NCBI RefSeq assembly: GCF_001678755.1
Contig: NZ_LZDS01000025.1
Span: 228,851 to 292,850, forward strand
Direction of reading: 5' to 3'
Source: Acinetobacter gandensis
Lineage (GTDB): Bacteria > Pseudomonadota > Gammaproteobacteria > Pseudomonadales > Moraxellaceae
Length of the DNA: 64,000 nucleotides
The position numbers were made by a program, and so were the translations under genes. Of the stretch, positions 46,002 to 55,523 are shown piece by piece (the stretch's first letter is position 1; each line of letters starts with the position of its first letter). The notes below the pieces were generated by a model. The model saw nothing but the letters and a program-made list of their open reading frames with translations. It was not told the origin of the DNA and did no database searches.

Positions 46002-47012
46002 ATGAGTCGTGATACGATCAGTATCCATTTCGTCAATGCAGCCTTAACAGGTGTAAAACGTCTCGGCATGGATGTCGAAACTTTATTGTCTCATGTTGGT
46101 ATTGAAGCCGAACTTCTACGCCAGCCCAAAGCACGTATTTCCCCAGAACAATACACACGTTTTATTAAAATGTTGTGGATGGTGACTCAGGACGAACACG
46201 TTGGTTTTGATATTCAACCACGTCGTTTAGGTACTTTTGCCATCATGTGCCAATTGATTATTCATGCGAAGACCCTTGGTGACGCGCTTGAGCTTTCATC
46301 ACAGTTCTACAAATTGTTTGGCGATGAATGGTCTGTAACTTTAGAACGTGATAAGCATGAAGCACGTCTAGTACCACAAATTCCAAAAACCATGGATCCA
46401 GATCATTTTATTACTGAAAGTATGCTCATGATTTGGCATGGTTTAGCATCATGGTTAATTGAACGTCGTCTACCTTTAGAACGTGTTCATTTTGGTTATG
46501 CTCGCCCTGAACATGCAGATGAATACGATGCGCTATTCTTTGCACCCGTAATGCAATTTGATGCACCGCGTACCGAAATTACCTTTGCTGCTGATTATCT
46601 CGACCTGCCAATTCGTCAAAACGAAGAAACTTTGGAAGAGTTCTTAAAAGCAGCGCCAGCTCAGTTACTTGTTAAGTTTAAAAATACCAATTCTTTAACG
46701 TCACGTATCCGTGACGTGTTGAAGAGCCAAATTGGTGAGGAAATGCCAACACTTAACGATGTGGCCTCTATGCTGTACTTATCTCCACAAACCTTACGCC
46801 GCCGCTTGGCTGCCGAGGGTAAGAGCTACCAAGGCGTTAAAGATGCCTTACGTCGCGATGCTGCGATTCACTTGTTGTTAAATCCAGATTTAACACTTGA
46901 AGATGTCGCGCAACAAGTTGGCTTTAGTGAAACCAGTACATTCCACCGTGCATTTAAAAAATGGACAGGTGTGACACCAGGCCTATACCGCCAACTGCAC
47001 GGCTATCACTAA
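46002..47012 (+). CDS. AraC family regulator with Arabinose_bd-type sensor domain
   Basis: A 336-residue regulator. The N-terminal two thirds resemble the Arabinose_bd/OruR sensor domain; the C-terminal 100 residues form two helix-turn-helix motifs (LNDVASMLYLSPQTLRRRLA, then LEDVAQQVGFSETSTFHRAF and GVTPGLYR). The start at 46002 follows AAGGAT by 6 bases; a GTG ten codons upstream is less likely. It probably controls the divergent racemase gene or the downstream beta-oxidation genes in response to an acyl or related ligand, which is inference. Confidence 0.9.
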   Translation: MSRDTISIHFVNAALTGVKRLGMDVETLLSHVGIEAELLRQPKARISPEQYTRFIKMLWMVTQDEHVGFDIQPRRLGTFAIMCQLIIHAKTLGDALELSSQFYKLFGDEWSVTLERDKHEARLVPQIPKTMDPDHFITESMLMIWHGLASWLIERRLPLERVHFGYARPEHADEYDALFFAPVMQFDAPRTEITFAADYLDLPIRQNEETLEEFLKAAPAQLLVKFKNTNSLTSRIRDVLKSQIGEEMPTLNDVASMLYLSPQTLRRRLAAEGKSYQGVKDALRRDAAIHLLLNPDLTLEDVAQQVGFSETSTFHRAFKKWTGVTPGLYRQLHGYH

Positions 47013-47024
47013 GCTGCTGTTAAT

Positions 47025-47333
47025 TTAAAATAGAAAAGCAAAAACCTGATTTCGATCAGGTTTTTTATTGGGGAAATCTGAGCGGTCTCTTTGACAAAGC
47101 ACTGGATCAACTGGGGTAATCACTCGTTTTCCATTCTGAATCCAATGCATCTCTGCTTTGGTGACCTGAAAGTTTCGATCATATTCACAAGCTAACCCAC
47201 CCGTTCCTTCATCTGACGGGTGAATTCCGTAAATCATATAGATATAAAAACCGATCATTAAAGCAAAACCCAAACACACGATCAGCACAATCCAAGCTGC
47301 TACTTTCAACATTTTTTTTGCGCAATTTTGCAT
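47025..47333 (-). CDS. Small membrane-anchored hypothetical protein
   Basis: A 102-residue protein with one N-terminal membrane helix (about residues 10-33) and a short extracytoplasmic part with two Cys that could pair (GGLACEYD and DPVLCQRD). No recognised domain. Its last 11 codons are written through the hairpin that also terminates the AraC gene, so the C-terminus overlaps a convergent terminator. Moderate confidence that it is expressed. Confidence 0.55.
   Translation of the reverse strand: MQNCAKKMLKVAAWIVLIVCLGFALMIGFYIYMIYGIHPSDEGTGGLACEYDRNFQVTKAEMHWIQNGKRVITPVDPVLCQRDRSDFPNKKPDRNQVFAFLF
47038..47067 (+). terminator. Terminator of the AraC-type gene
   Basis: AAAACCTGAT / ATCAGGTTTT with a TTCG loop and extra T residues. 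Confidence 0.9.
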
Positions 47334-47577
47334 GATTTCTTTATTTGCGATATGTGTTCCAAATGATTACAACATGTTTATAAGCGCATTGGTCGATTTG
47401 GAAGCTAAATCATTCTAATAAAAAACACATTGTATCGATTCCATTTTGCTTGATTCTCTTAAAAATAGTTGACCAAAAAGCTCAAATGATCTGATCCGTT
47501 CTTGTCATTGCACTCTTGTAATTAATCCGTACACTCAAAAAACCAATAAAAATTTCAATGCATATAGGGACAGGATT

Positions 47578-48783
47578 ATGAGCGAGGCTTACATCATTGA
47601 CGCCATTCGCACACCGCGCGGCAAAGGGAAAAAAGACGGTTCACTGCATCAAGTGAAACCGATCAGCTTATTGACAGGGTTACTCAACGAATTACAAAGC
47701 CGTCACCAGTTTGACACGTCCGCAGTGGATGACATTGTTTTGGGCTGTGTCACCCCGATTGGTGATCAAGGTGCAGATATTGCTAAAACTGCCGCGATTG
47801 CAGCAGGTTGGGACAATGATGTGGCTGGCGTTCAAATTAACCGCTTTTGTGCATCCGGTTTAGAAGCGGTCAATTTAGCGGCACAAAAAGTTCGTTCAGG
47901 CTGGGAGGATTTAATCGTCGCAGGCGGTGTTGAATCGATGTCACGTGTACCGATGGGTTCAGATGGCGGCCCTTGGGCACTTGATCCTGAGACCAACATG
48001 GCTTGTGATTTTATTCCGCAAGGAATTGGTGCAGATTTGATTGCCACGATTGACGGCTATACCCGCGCCGACGTCGATGCTTTTGCTGCAGATTCGCAAC
48101 AAAAAGCCGCAGCAGCACAGGCCAATGGCTATTTTGATCAATCCGTCGTTCCAGTCACAGATAAAGCTGGCGTCACAATTTTAGCCAAAGATGAATTTAT
48201 TAAACCCACCACAACAGCAGAAGGCTTAAGCAAGCTGAATCCTAGCTTCGCCATGATGGGGCAAATGGGCTTTGATGCGATTGCTTTGCAAAAATATCCA
48301 GAAGTCGGTGCAGTCAATCATGTACATCATGCAGGAAACTCATCAGGCATTGTAGATGGTGCTGCTGTCGTTCTACTGGCGTCTGAAAAAGCCGTGAAAG
48401 AACAAGGTTTGAAACCACGTGCCAAAGTTTTAGCTACAGCACTGGTAGGTACAGATCCAACCATCATGCTGACTGGGCCTGCACCAGCCGCACGTAAAGC
48501 TTTAGCCAAAGCAGGCCTAACAATTGATGATATTGATTTATTTGAAGTGAATGAAGCCTTTGCAGCTGTAGTGATGCGTTTTATTACCGAACTCAAAGTT
48601 GACCCTGCCAAAGTCAATGTGAATGGCGGTGCTATTGCATTAGGTCATCCGCTGGGTGCAACAGGTGCGATGATTTTAGGCACCTTGCTCGATGAATTGG
48701 AGCGTCAAGGTAAAAAACGCGGTTTAGCCACACTCTGTGTGGGCGGTGGTATGGGCATCGCAACGATTATTGAGTTGGTATAA
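47578..48783 (+). CDS. Acyl-CoA thiolase (FadA-like)
   Basis: A 401-residue thiolase with nucleophilic Cys91 in [12 protein letters not shown], the His in [16 protein letters not shown] near residue 357 and Cys387 in [10 protein letters not shown]. It releases acetyl-CoA (or propionyl-CoA) from 3-ketoacyl-CoA. Eleven bases separate it from the FadB-like gene, so the pair forms a beta-oxidation operon. It is distinct from the thiolase at 36431, and the racemase gene nearby suggests branched substrates. Confidence 0.92.
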   Translation: MSEAYIIDAIRTPRGKGKKDGSLHQVKPISLLTGLLNELQSRHQFDTSAVDDIVLGCVTPIGDQGADIAKTAAIAAGWDNDVAGVQINRFCASGLEAVNLAAQKVRSGWEDLIVAGGVESMSRVPMGSDGGPWALDPETNMACDFIPQGIGADLIATIDGYTRADVDAFAADSQQKAAAAQANGYFDQSVVPVTDKAGVTILAKDEFIKPTTTAEGLSKLNPSFAMMGQMGFDAIALQKYPEVGAVNHVHHAGNSSGIVDGAAVVLLASEKAVKEQGLKPRAKVLATALVGTDPTIMLTGPAPAARKALAKAGLTIDDIDLFEVNEAFAAVVMRFITELKVDPAKVNVNGGAIALGHPLGATGAMILGTLLDELERQGKKRGLATLCVGGGMGIATIIELV

Positions 48784-48794
48784 GGAGAATAAAA

Positions 48795-50927
48795 ATGAGC
48801 GCAATTCAGTTTGAAAAAAATGCCGACAACATCGTCATTCTAACCTTAGACTCACCCAATCAATCTGCCAATACCATGAACGCAGATTTCCGTACTGCCC
48901 TAAGCGATACCGTTGAAAAGCTTCAGGCAGATACAGAGATTGCAGGCATTATTTTCCGTTCTGCCAAAAAAACCTTTTTTGCTGGCGGTGATTTAGACGA
49001 GCTAATTCAAGCTACACCTGAACATGCGACTGAATTCTTCAATATGATTGAAGAGATGAAAGCCAAACTACGTTATATCGAAACCCGTGGCATTCCTGTG
49101 GCAGCAGCACTCAATGGCACAGCACTCGGGGGTGGTTGGGAACTCGCACTCGGCTGTCATTATCGTGTTGCGTTAAACGATGAAAAAAGTAAGTTTGGTT
49201 TACCTGAAGTGACGTTAGGCTTATTACCGGGCGGCGGCGGCGTGGTACGCATGACTCGCTTACTCGGTCTGCAAAATGCCTTTCCTTTCCTGATGGAAGG
49301 CAAACAATTTGGAGTAGAAAAAGCCAAATCACTTGGACTGATTCATGACACAGCAGAGTCTGAACAAGAACTGCTGGACAAAGCCACTGCTTGGGTCAAG
49401 GCCAATCCAAAATCACAGCAGCCTTTTGATGTGAAAGGCTTTAAAATTCCAGGTGGCACACCGTCCACGCCAGCTGTAGCACAAATGTTAGCGATTGCTC
49501 CTGCCATGCTGCGTGATAAAACCAAAGGCTGCTACCCTGCGCCTGAGGCAATTATGGCAGCCGCTGTTGAAGGTGCTCAGGTCGATGTCGATACAGCATT
49601 AACAATTGAGTCCCGTTACTTCACCTATTTGGCGACAGGTCAAATTTCTAAGAACATGATCGGTACTTTTTGGCATGGACTAAACGCCATTAAATCAGGT
49701 GCAAGTCGACCAAAAGACATTGCAAAATGGCAAGCCAGCAAAGTTGGGATTTTAGGTGCAGGTATGATGGGCGCTGGTATCGCCTATGCGACAGCATCTA
49801 AAGGGATTGCTGTAGTACTCAAAGATGTCAGCATTGAAAATGCTGAAAAAGGCAAAGCCTATAGCCAAAAATTGCTAGATAAAAAAGTTTCGCAAGGCCG
49901 TTTAAGTACAGATAAGCGCGATCAAATATTAGCGCTGATTCATTCAACCGCCGACGCCGTAGATCTACAAGGCTGTGACTTGATTATTGAAGCCGTCTTT
50001 GAAAACCCTGAGCTTAAAGCCAAAGTCACTCAAGAGGCTGAAACTCATCTTAACGACAACGGCATATTCGCATCGAATACCTCTACCCTACCGATTTCAG
50101 GTTTAGCGCAAGCCTCTCACGATCAAACGAAATTCATCGGTCTGCATTTCTTCAGTCCTGTTGATAAAATGCAATTGGTCGAAATCATAAAAGGTAAAAA
50201 CACGTCCGCTGAAACCTTGGCCAAAGCCTATGACTTTGTGCAGCAAATTGGCAAAACGCCAATTGTGGTGAATGACAGCCGTGGTTTCTTTACCAGTCGT
50301 GTGTTTGGCACCTTTGTGCAAGAAGGCTTACGTATGTTGGCTGAAGGTATTCACCCTGCTCGTATTGAAATGGCAGCCCTCAAAGCAGGTATGCCGGTGG
50401 GTCCTTTGGCTATTCAAGATGAAGTCTCTCTCACCTTGTCTGAGCATGTTGCTGCTGAAACTCGTAAAGCACTGCAAGCCGAAGGCAAAGATTTACCACG
50501 CTCTGGCGCAGATGAAGTCATTCAAACCATGATTCATGACTTAGGACGCAAAGGTAAAGCAGCAGGCGCTGGTTTTTATGACTACCCTGAAGGTGGCAAA
50601 AAACACCTGTGGGAGGGTTTAAACCGCTGGCAGAAACAGGTGGATATTTCTGAACAGGAAATGATTGATCGCTTCCTGTTTGTGCAGTCACTCGATACAT
50701 TACGCTGTTTGGAAGAAGGCGTTTTAGAATCCACCATTGATGGTAATGTGGGTTCAATTTTTGGTATTGGCTTTGCCCCATGGACTGGCGGTGCTCTGCA
50801 ATTTTTAAATCAATACGGTTTAGAAAAAGCGCTGCTGCGTGCCCAAAAACTCGAGACACAATATGGTGAACGCTTTAAGGCACCACAACTGCTGAAAGAT
50901 AAAATTGCCCGCGGCGAGAAAATTTGA
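48795..50927 (+). CDS. Multifunctional enoyl-CoA hydratase / 3-hydroxyacyl-CoA dehydrogenase
   Basis: A 710-residue FadB/FadJ-like protein. The N-terminal crotonase domain has GGDLDELI and GTALGGGWELALGCHYR (oxyanion hole) with ETVLG-like EVTLGLLPGGGG. The NAD-binding domain starts at GILGAGMMGAGIAYA near residue 318 and includes FIGLHFFSPVDKM near 448. A C-terminal dehydrogenase domain completes it. It carries out hydration and NAD-linked oxidation in the beta-oxidation cycle. AAGGAG precedes the ATG. It follows the thiolase by 11 bases. Confidence 0.93.
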   Translation: MSAIQFEKNADNIVILTLDSPNQSANTMNADFRTALSDTVEKLQADTEIAGIIFRSAKKTFFAGGDLDELIQATPEHATEFFNMIEEMKAKLRYIETRGIPVAAALNGTALGGGWELALGCHYRVALNDEKSKFGLPEVTLGLLPGGGGVVRMTRLLGLQNAFPFLMEGKQFGVEKAKSLGLIHDTAESEQELLDKATAWVKANPKSQQPFDVKGFKIPGGTPSTPAVAQMLAIAPAMLRDKTKGCYPAPEAIMAAAVEGAQVDVDTALTIESRYFTYLATGQISKNMIGTFWHGLNAIKSGASRPKDIAKWQASKVGILGAGMMGAGIAYATASKGIAVVLKDVSIENAEKGKAYSQKLLDKKVSQGRLSTDKRDQILALIHSTADAVDLQGCDLIIEAVFENPELKAKVTQEAETHLNDNGIFASNTSTLPISGLAQASHDQTKFIGLHFFSPVDKMQLVEIIKGKNTSAETLAKAYDFVQQIGKTPIVVNDSRGFFTSRVFGTFVQEGLRMLAEGIHPARIEMAALKAGMPVGPLAIQDEVSLTLSEHVAAETRKALQAEGKDLPRSGADEVIQTMIHDLGRKGKAAGAGFYDYPEGGKKHLWEGLNRWQKQVDISEQEMIDRFLFVQSLDTLRCLEEGVLESTIDGNVGSIFGIGFAPWTGGALQFLNQYGLEKALLRAQKLETQYGERFKAPQLLKDKIARGEKI

Positions 50928-50939
50928 TTTTTTAAGCGA

Positions 50940-50965
50940 TTAAAGGAGCTTCGGCTCCTTTTTTA
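50940..50965 (+). terminator. Terminator of the thiolase/FadB-like operon
   Basis: AAAGGAGC / GCTCCTTT with a TTCG loop, followed by T residues. Confidence 0.93.
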
Positions 50966-51090
50966 TGTTCATAATGCCCTGACCACACATTGATATCGAT
51001 TTCGAATATATTTCACTCAGTGAAACGCAAAATATATGTTATAAAGTAACATCAATTAAGCATTCACTTTATCCAATTGAGTACGTTGTT

Positions 51091-51429
51091 ATGACAGATC
51101 ATTCATCTCCTGAAAAATCGCCTTGGGGCTGGAAAGCACTGATTATCTTTTGTATTTTAGGTGGTCTGTTTATGTTGATTTTCTGGCTCGCTATTTCAAA
51201 TGAACCAGACTATATGCCAAGTCAGCAAAACAAACAAAATACCCAACAGCATGCATTCAAAAATGCACCTGTTATGTCTGAAGAAGCGATGCAAAAAGCA
51301 CAGGCTGATAAAATTACACGAGAAGCATCTACAGCAACTGCTAGCGAAATGCACATGACTGAAGAACAACATGCGCATATGGATGATACGAGTGCAGAGC
51401 CGACTTCTGGCAATACACATGGTCACTAA
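51091..51429 (+). CDS. Membrane-anchored His/Met-rich tail protein
   Basis: A 112-residue protein with a short cytoplasmic start (MTDHSSPEKSPWGWK), one membrane helix (about residues 16-35) and a periplasmic tail rich in Gln, Met and His (EMHMTEEQHAHMDD, ending HGH). The tail could bind copper or another soft metal. No family is recognised. It is closed by a bidirectional terminator. Confidence 0.6.
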   Translation: MTDHSSPEKSPWGWKALIIFCILGGLFMLIFWLAISNEPDYMPSQQNKQNTQQHAFKNAPVMSEEAMQKAQADKITREASTATASEMHMTEEQHAHMDDTSAEPTSGNTHGH

Positions 51430-51454
51430 TATCTAAGCATTCATAGATCAATAT

Positions 51455-51488
51455 TAAAAAGCGCTTCAACAGAGAGGCGCTTTTTTTA
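51455..51488. terminator. Bidirectional terminator after the His/Met-rich gene
   Basis: AAAAAGCGC / GCGCTTTTT with a 12-base loop between convergent genes. Confidence 0.85.
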
Positions 51489-51508
51489 ATTGAAGTAAGG
51501 TCGATTTC

Positions 51509-51934
51509 TTAGTTTAGAGACATCCGCATATCCATATGTGGAATACCACAATCTAAATATTCTTCACCTTCAAGCACAAAACCCAAATTGGCATAAAAAT
51601 CGATGGCATGAACTTGAGCAGAAAGGTTTAAAAAATCACGATGCTCTTGCTGTGCATATTGAATGATGTACTGCATTAAAATACGACCAACCCCTTGCCC
51701 ACGATGCGTAGCTAATACGGCAACTCGTCCAATACTATTGTTCCTTAGGAGGCGAGCTGTCGCTATCACAATGGTTTCATCACGCACGACAAAATGAACT
51801 GAAACAGCATCTTCAGCATCCCATTCATCTTTAGCTGCAATGTGCTGCTCTTGAATAAACACCTGTTCACGAACTGGCATAGCGTCATGCCTTAACATGT
51901 GCCACGTTCCATGTTCAATTTGCATTGAGCTCAT
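51509..51934 (-). CDS. GNAT family N-acetyltransferase
   Basis: A 141-residue acetyltransferase of the ElaA/YjcF-like GNAT group. REQVFIQEQ near residue 22 is the usual N-terminal block, and the acetyl-CoA binding loop is RGQGVGRILMQYI near residue 78, followed by FYANLGFV. The acceptor is unknown. Its ATG lies 9 bases after the stop of the upstream methyltransferase gene, so they are co-transcribed. AAGGA precedes the start. Confidence 0.88.
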   Translation of the reverse strand: MSSMQIEHGTWHMLRHDAMPVREQVFIQEQHIAAKDEWDAEDAVSVHFVVRDETIVIATARLLRNNSIGRVAVLATHRGQGVGRILMQYIIQYAQQEHRDFLNLSAQVHAIDFYANLGFVLEGEEYLDCGIPHMDMRMSLN

Positions 51935-51943
51935 TTCATTTCC

Positions 51944-53170
51944 TTAGCATTTACAGCCAATATCTTGTTGATCCCACTGATCATTCAATAGCAATTCCAA
52001 GGAATGCTTTTTAATGCCATACATTTCTTTCAGTGCTTTAATTTGTGCCAATACGGCTGCATCTGGCTGTTGATAATCTTGGCGTTTGGTCGCCAAAATC
52101 ATTTTATTTTTACTGGTATGTTCTAATGCGACAAACTCAAAGACTTTGGTTTCATAACCATAGGCTTTCAGTAATAACGCCCGAATGGTATCTGTAAGCA
52201 TTTCTGCTTGCTGCCCTGCGTGAATGCCAAATTGCAGCATCGGCGCCAGTACTTGTGGAGCTTTCAGTTGTGGACGTAACTCCTTATGACAACATGGTGC
52301 GCACATAATCATTTGAGCATTCAAACGAATACCTGTATGAATCGCAAAATCTGTTGCCACATCGCAGGCATGTAAGGCAATCATCACATCTAGACGTTCT
52401 GGTGCATAAGTACGCACATCGCCTTGGAAAAAGTCGAGCTGTGTAAATGCTGAACGCGCTGCCACCGATTGGCAAAACTCGACCATTTTCGGATTGAGTT
52501 CCACCCCCGTAATAAATGGTACTTGCCCATGCTTTGCCATATAGTCATACAATGCAAAAGTTAGATAACCTTTACCTGAACCAAAATCCACCACACGCAA
52601 TGCTTGGTCTTGAGTTTGAATTTGATTCAATGCACCCGAAAAAATTTCCACAAATTTATTAATCTGTTTCCACTTGCGTGCCATGCTTGGAATAATCTGT
52701 GCTTTTGCATCTGTAATGCCAAGTGGCTGTAAGAAATAACTTTCTTGATCAACATAGCGATGTTTAGCACGATCATGCCCTTGTTGATCTGCATTTTGCG
52801 TATTGGTTGTACTCGGCTTGCTTTTACTGACGGTCAACATGACCTTCTTTTTATTCTTTTTCAGTTGCAGCTCTTCTTCAAAAGTCATCAAATTGGCTTG
52901 TTTGCAACATGCAAGTAGCGATTCAACCTGTGACAATGCTTGGTCGATTGGATAGTTTTTAGTTACATCTTGAGTTTTATAACGATATAAACAACTTAAA
53001 ACAGGCTCACCTTGCAGCGAAATGACTCGCAAGGTCATTTTTTCCAATTGTTCTAATTCACCTTTATACTGACTGAGAATCATGCGATCAAACCGCTGAG
53101 ATTCAATGGCTTGCTGAAAGGCTGCTAGAAATTGCTGCTCTTGCGTAGAAGGAGAAGCCAAAGATGACAT
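51944..53170 (-). CDS. SAM-dependent methyltransferase (Methyltransf_32-like)
   Basis: A 408-residue protein with a helical N-terminal half and a C-terminal class I methyltransferase domain. The SAM motif VVDFGSGKGYLTFAL is near residue 196, the acidic loop GVELNP follows, and HACDVATDFAI plus MCAPCCHKEL give the CCHK motif of the Methyltransf_32 group, thought to act on RNA. The C-terminus has two more Cys (GCKC). The ATG at 53170 follows AGG; the TTG two codons upstream is less likely. Target unknown. Confidence 0.82.
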   Translation of the reverse strand: MSSLASPSTQEQQFLAAFQQAIESQRFDRMILSQYKGELEQLEKMTLRVISLQGEPVLSCLYRYKTQDVTKNYPIDQALSQVESLLACCKQANLMTFEEELQLKKNKKKVMLTVSKSKPSTTNTQNADQQGHDRAKHRYVDQESYFLQPLGITDAKAQIIPSMARKWKQINKFVEIFSGALNQIQTQDQALRVVDFGSGKGYLTFALYDYMAKHGQVPFITGVELNPKMVEFCQSVAARSAFTQLDFFQGDVRTYAPERLDVMIALHACDVATDFAIHTGIRLNAQMIMCAPCCHKELRPQLKAPQVLAPMLQFGIHAGQQAEMLTDTIRALLLKAYGYETKVFEFVALEHTSKNKMILATKRQDYQQPDAAVLAQIKALKEMYGIKKHSLELLLNDQWDQQDIGCKC

Positions 53171-53277
53171 AATCAAAACCTAAATAAATTTGCATCCCAA
53201 TTTTAAATCTTCTTACACCAAAAGCAAAATTGAATTACTATACATATGTATATTTAAATTATTATAAAATTACGCCT

Positions 53278-53919
53278 ATGAATACTCCCACTGTTGCTGC
53301 TTATGATCCTGCTGAAGAACGTTTAAATTTCTATACCCATGCAGTCGGTGCAGGCTTATCCCTTATCGCTGGTATATTATTGATTATAAAAGGTTCATAC
53401 TTACCAATGGGTCAATGGCTTGCCCTTTGGGTATATGCTTTGAGTATGATTTTATTGTTCTCTGCATCTAGCTTATATCACTTTGCTGAATCACCTGAAC
53501 GTCGTGGTTTGTACAAAAAACTCGATCATACGGCAATCTACTATTTAATTGCTGGCACCTATACGCCATTTCTAGCCATCGCGATTCCAACAGCCAAAGC
53601 ACATTATTTATTGATTGCTTTGTGGGTCATTGCCGCTATTGGAACACTATTCAAGTTAATCTTCATTCACCGTTTTCAGAAAATATCCTTAATCGCATAT
53701 TTGGTCATGGGCTGGCTTGCACTGTTGGTAATGGATGATATGCAACGCTTTTTATCTGATCAAGCTTTAACCTACCTGATCATTGGTGGGCTGTCATACA
53801 CCATTGGTGCATTGTTTTATGCTTTAAAAAAGGTAAGATATACGCACGCTATCTGGCATATTTTTGTATTGATAGGTGCAGGATCACATTTCCTGTCGAT
53901 TTATCTCTACGTGATATAA
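53278..53919 (+). CDS. Hemolysin III family membrane protein
   Basis: A 213-residue seven-helix membrane protein of the HlyIII/PAQR family. Conserved pieces are FYTHAVGAGLS near residue 17, SSLYHFAESPERRGLYKKLD and YLIAGTYTPF in the first half, and HAIWHIFVLIGAGSHF at the C-terminus, which supply the metal-binding His residues. Haemolytic activity is not general for the family; many members may be lipid-modifying hydrolases. The ATG at 53278 was chosen because the upstream extension is Tyr/Asn-rich spacer. Inner membrane. Confidence 0.88.
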   Translation: MNTPTVAAYDPAEERLNFYTHAVGAGLSLIAGILLIIKGSYLPMGQWLALWVYALSMILLFSASSLYHFAESPERRGLYKKLDHTAIYYLIAGTYTPFLAIAIPTAKAHYLLIALWVIAAIGTLFKLIFIHRFQKISLIAYLVMGWLALLVMDDMQRFLSDQALTYLIIGGLSYTIGALFYALKKVRYTHAIWHIFVLIGAGSHFLSIYLYVI

Positions 53920-54064
53920 CCCGCTAACACTGCATTCTTTAGTGACCCTAATTCCGCAGCCTGAAAGCTGGTATTTCGTATTTTTTTAAGAAATTACGCC
54001 TTTTTTAAAAAGATTACGCTTTTAAAACTAAGTTCAATTATTTTTAGTAAGTGTAAGGTCTACC

Positions 54065-55378
54065 ATGGCGTCTTCAAATGCTGCTGCATCGGAACAGCAA
54101 CCCGCAAATTCAAAATTCCGCGTACTTACAGCAAGTCTTGTAGGTACAACAATCGAGTTCTTCGATTTCTATATTTATGCTACTGCAGCTGTGATTATCT
54201 TCCCGCATCTGTTCTTCCCTGCGAGTACAGATCCAACCACAGCAACCATTCAATCGCTGGCAACTTTTGCAATCGCGTTCATTGCACGTCCAATTGGTGC
54301 TGCATTCTTCGGTCATTTAGGTGACCGTATTGGCCGTAAGGCAACCTTAGTCGCTGCATTGCTGACCATGGGTATCTCAACCGTATGTATCGGTTTACTT
54401 CCAACTTATGCTCAAATTGGTATTGTGGCACCGTTGTTACTTGCACTATGTCGTTTAGGTCAAGGTTTAGGATTAGGCGGTGAATGGTCAGGTGCGGTAT
54501 TACTTGCTACCGAAAATGCACCAGAAGGTAAACGTGCTTGGTACGGTATGTTCCCTCAATTGGGTGCACCCATCGGCTTTATTCTTGCAACAGGTTCATT
54601 CTTGACCCTCGGTCACTTCATGTCTGAAGCTGAGTTTATGCAATGGGGCTGGCGTATTCCATTTATTGCCAGTGCATTACTGGTAATCGTTGGTCTTTGG
54701 ATTCGTCTAAAATTACATGAAACACCTGCATTCCAAAAAGTATTGGATAAGCAGAAAGAAGTTAACATTCCATTCAAAGAAGTTATCACTAAGCATTGGG
54801 GTATGTTAATTCTTGGTACGATTGCAGCTATTTGTACGTTCGTTGTGTTCTATTTAACGACTGTGTTTGCTTTACAATGGGGCACAACACAGCTTGGTTA
54901 TACACGTGAAGAATTCTTAAAACTTCAACTTGTAGCAACACTTTGTTTCGCAGCATTCATTCCACTTTCTGCTGTATTTGCTGAGAAATTTGGTCGTAAA
55001 GCAACGTCTATTGCGGTGTGTGTAGTTTCAGCATTATTTGGTCTAGTTTTCTCAAGTATGCTTGAGTCTGGTAGTACCGCGATGGTGTTCTTATTCCTAT
55101 GTATTGGTCTTGCGATCATGGGCTTAACTTATGGTCCAATTGGTACAGTATTGTCTGAAATTTTTCCAACATCTGTACGTTATACAGGTTCAGCGCTAAC
55201 CTTTAACATGGCTGGTATTTTTGGTGCGTCATTTGCGCCACTCATCGCAACTAAACTTGCGACTGGCTATGGTTTATATGCAGTAGGTTATTACCTAACT
55301 GCAGCTTCAATTCTTTCACTTGTTGCATTCTTGCTGATTCGTGAAACGAAAAATGATGATGTGAATAATCAGGTTTAA
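54065..55378 (+). CDS. MHS family MFS transporter
   Basis: A 437-residue major facilitator of the metabolite:H+ symporter (MHS) family, relatives of KgtP, ShiA and ProP. It has VGTTIEFFDFYIYATAA in helix 1, GHLGDRIGRKATL between helices 2 and 3, GLGLGGEWSGAVLLATENA in helix 4 and AEKFGRKATS in the second half. The substrate is a small acid or osmolyte, not assignable by sequence. AAGG precedes the ATG. A terminator follows. Confidence 0.88.
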   Translation: MASSNAAASEQQPANSKFRVLTASLVGTTIEFFDFYIYATAAVIIFPHLFFPASTDPTTATIQSLATFAIAFIARPIGAAFFGHLGDRIGRKATLVAALLTMGISTVCIGLLPTYAQIGIVAPLLLALCRLGQGLGLGGEWSGAVLLATENAPEGKRAWYGMFPQLGAPIGFILATGSFLTLGHFMSEAEFMQWGWRIPFIASALLVIVGLWIRLKLHETPAFQKVLDKQKEVNIPFKEVITKHWGMLILGTIAAICTFVVFYLTTVFALQWGTTQLGYTREEFLKLQLVATLCFAAFIPLSAVFAEKFGRKATSIAVCVVSALFGLVFSSMLESGSTAMVFLFLCIGLAIMGLTYGPIGTVLSEIFPTSVRYTGSALTFNMAGIFGASFAPLIATKLATGYGLYAVGYYLTAASILSLVAFLLIRETKNDDVNNQV

Positions 55379-55390
55379 TCCGATTCCACA

Positions 55391-55423
55391 ATAAAAAAGC
55401 CAGCTTTAAAGCTGGCTTTTTTA
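55391..55423 (+). terminator. Terminator of the MHS transporter gene
   Basis: AAAAAAGCCAGC / GCTGGCTTTTTT with a 6-base loop. Confidence 0.93.
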
Positions 55424-55449
55424 TGTCTGTTACAATCAACGATCGCTTA

Positions 55450-55522
55450 GCTTTGCTGTAAATCTTCCATCATCAGCTGATAAGTATCTTCAAACAGTTC
55501 ACGATCACCAATACCGTTTATC
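55450..55522 (-). pseudogene. Possible C-terminal gene remnant
   Basis: Directly after the phosphoesterase stop, a different minus-strand frame reads about 23 protein-like residues (NGIGDRELFEDTYQLMME and on) to a TAA at 55450-55452, with no start codon or ribosome-binding site. It looks like the end of a coding sequence whose body has been deleted. A chance frame cannot be excluded. Confidence 0.3.
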
Positions 55523-55523
55523 T

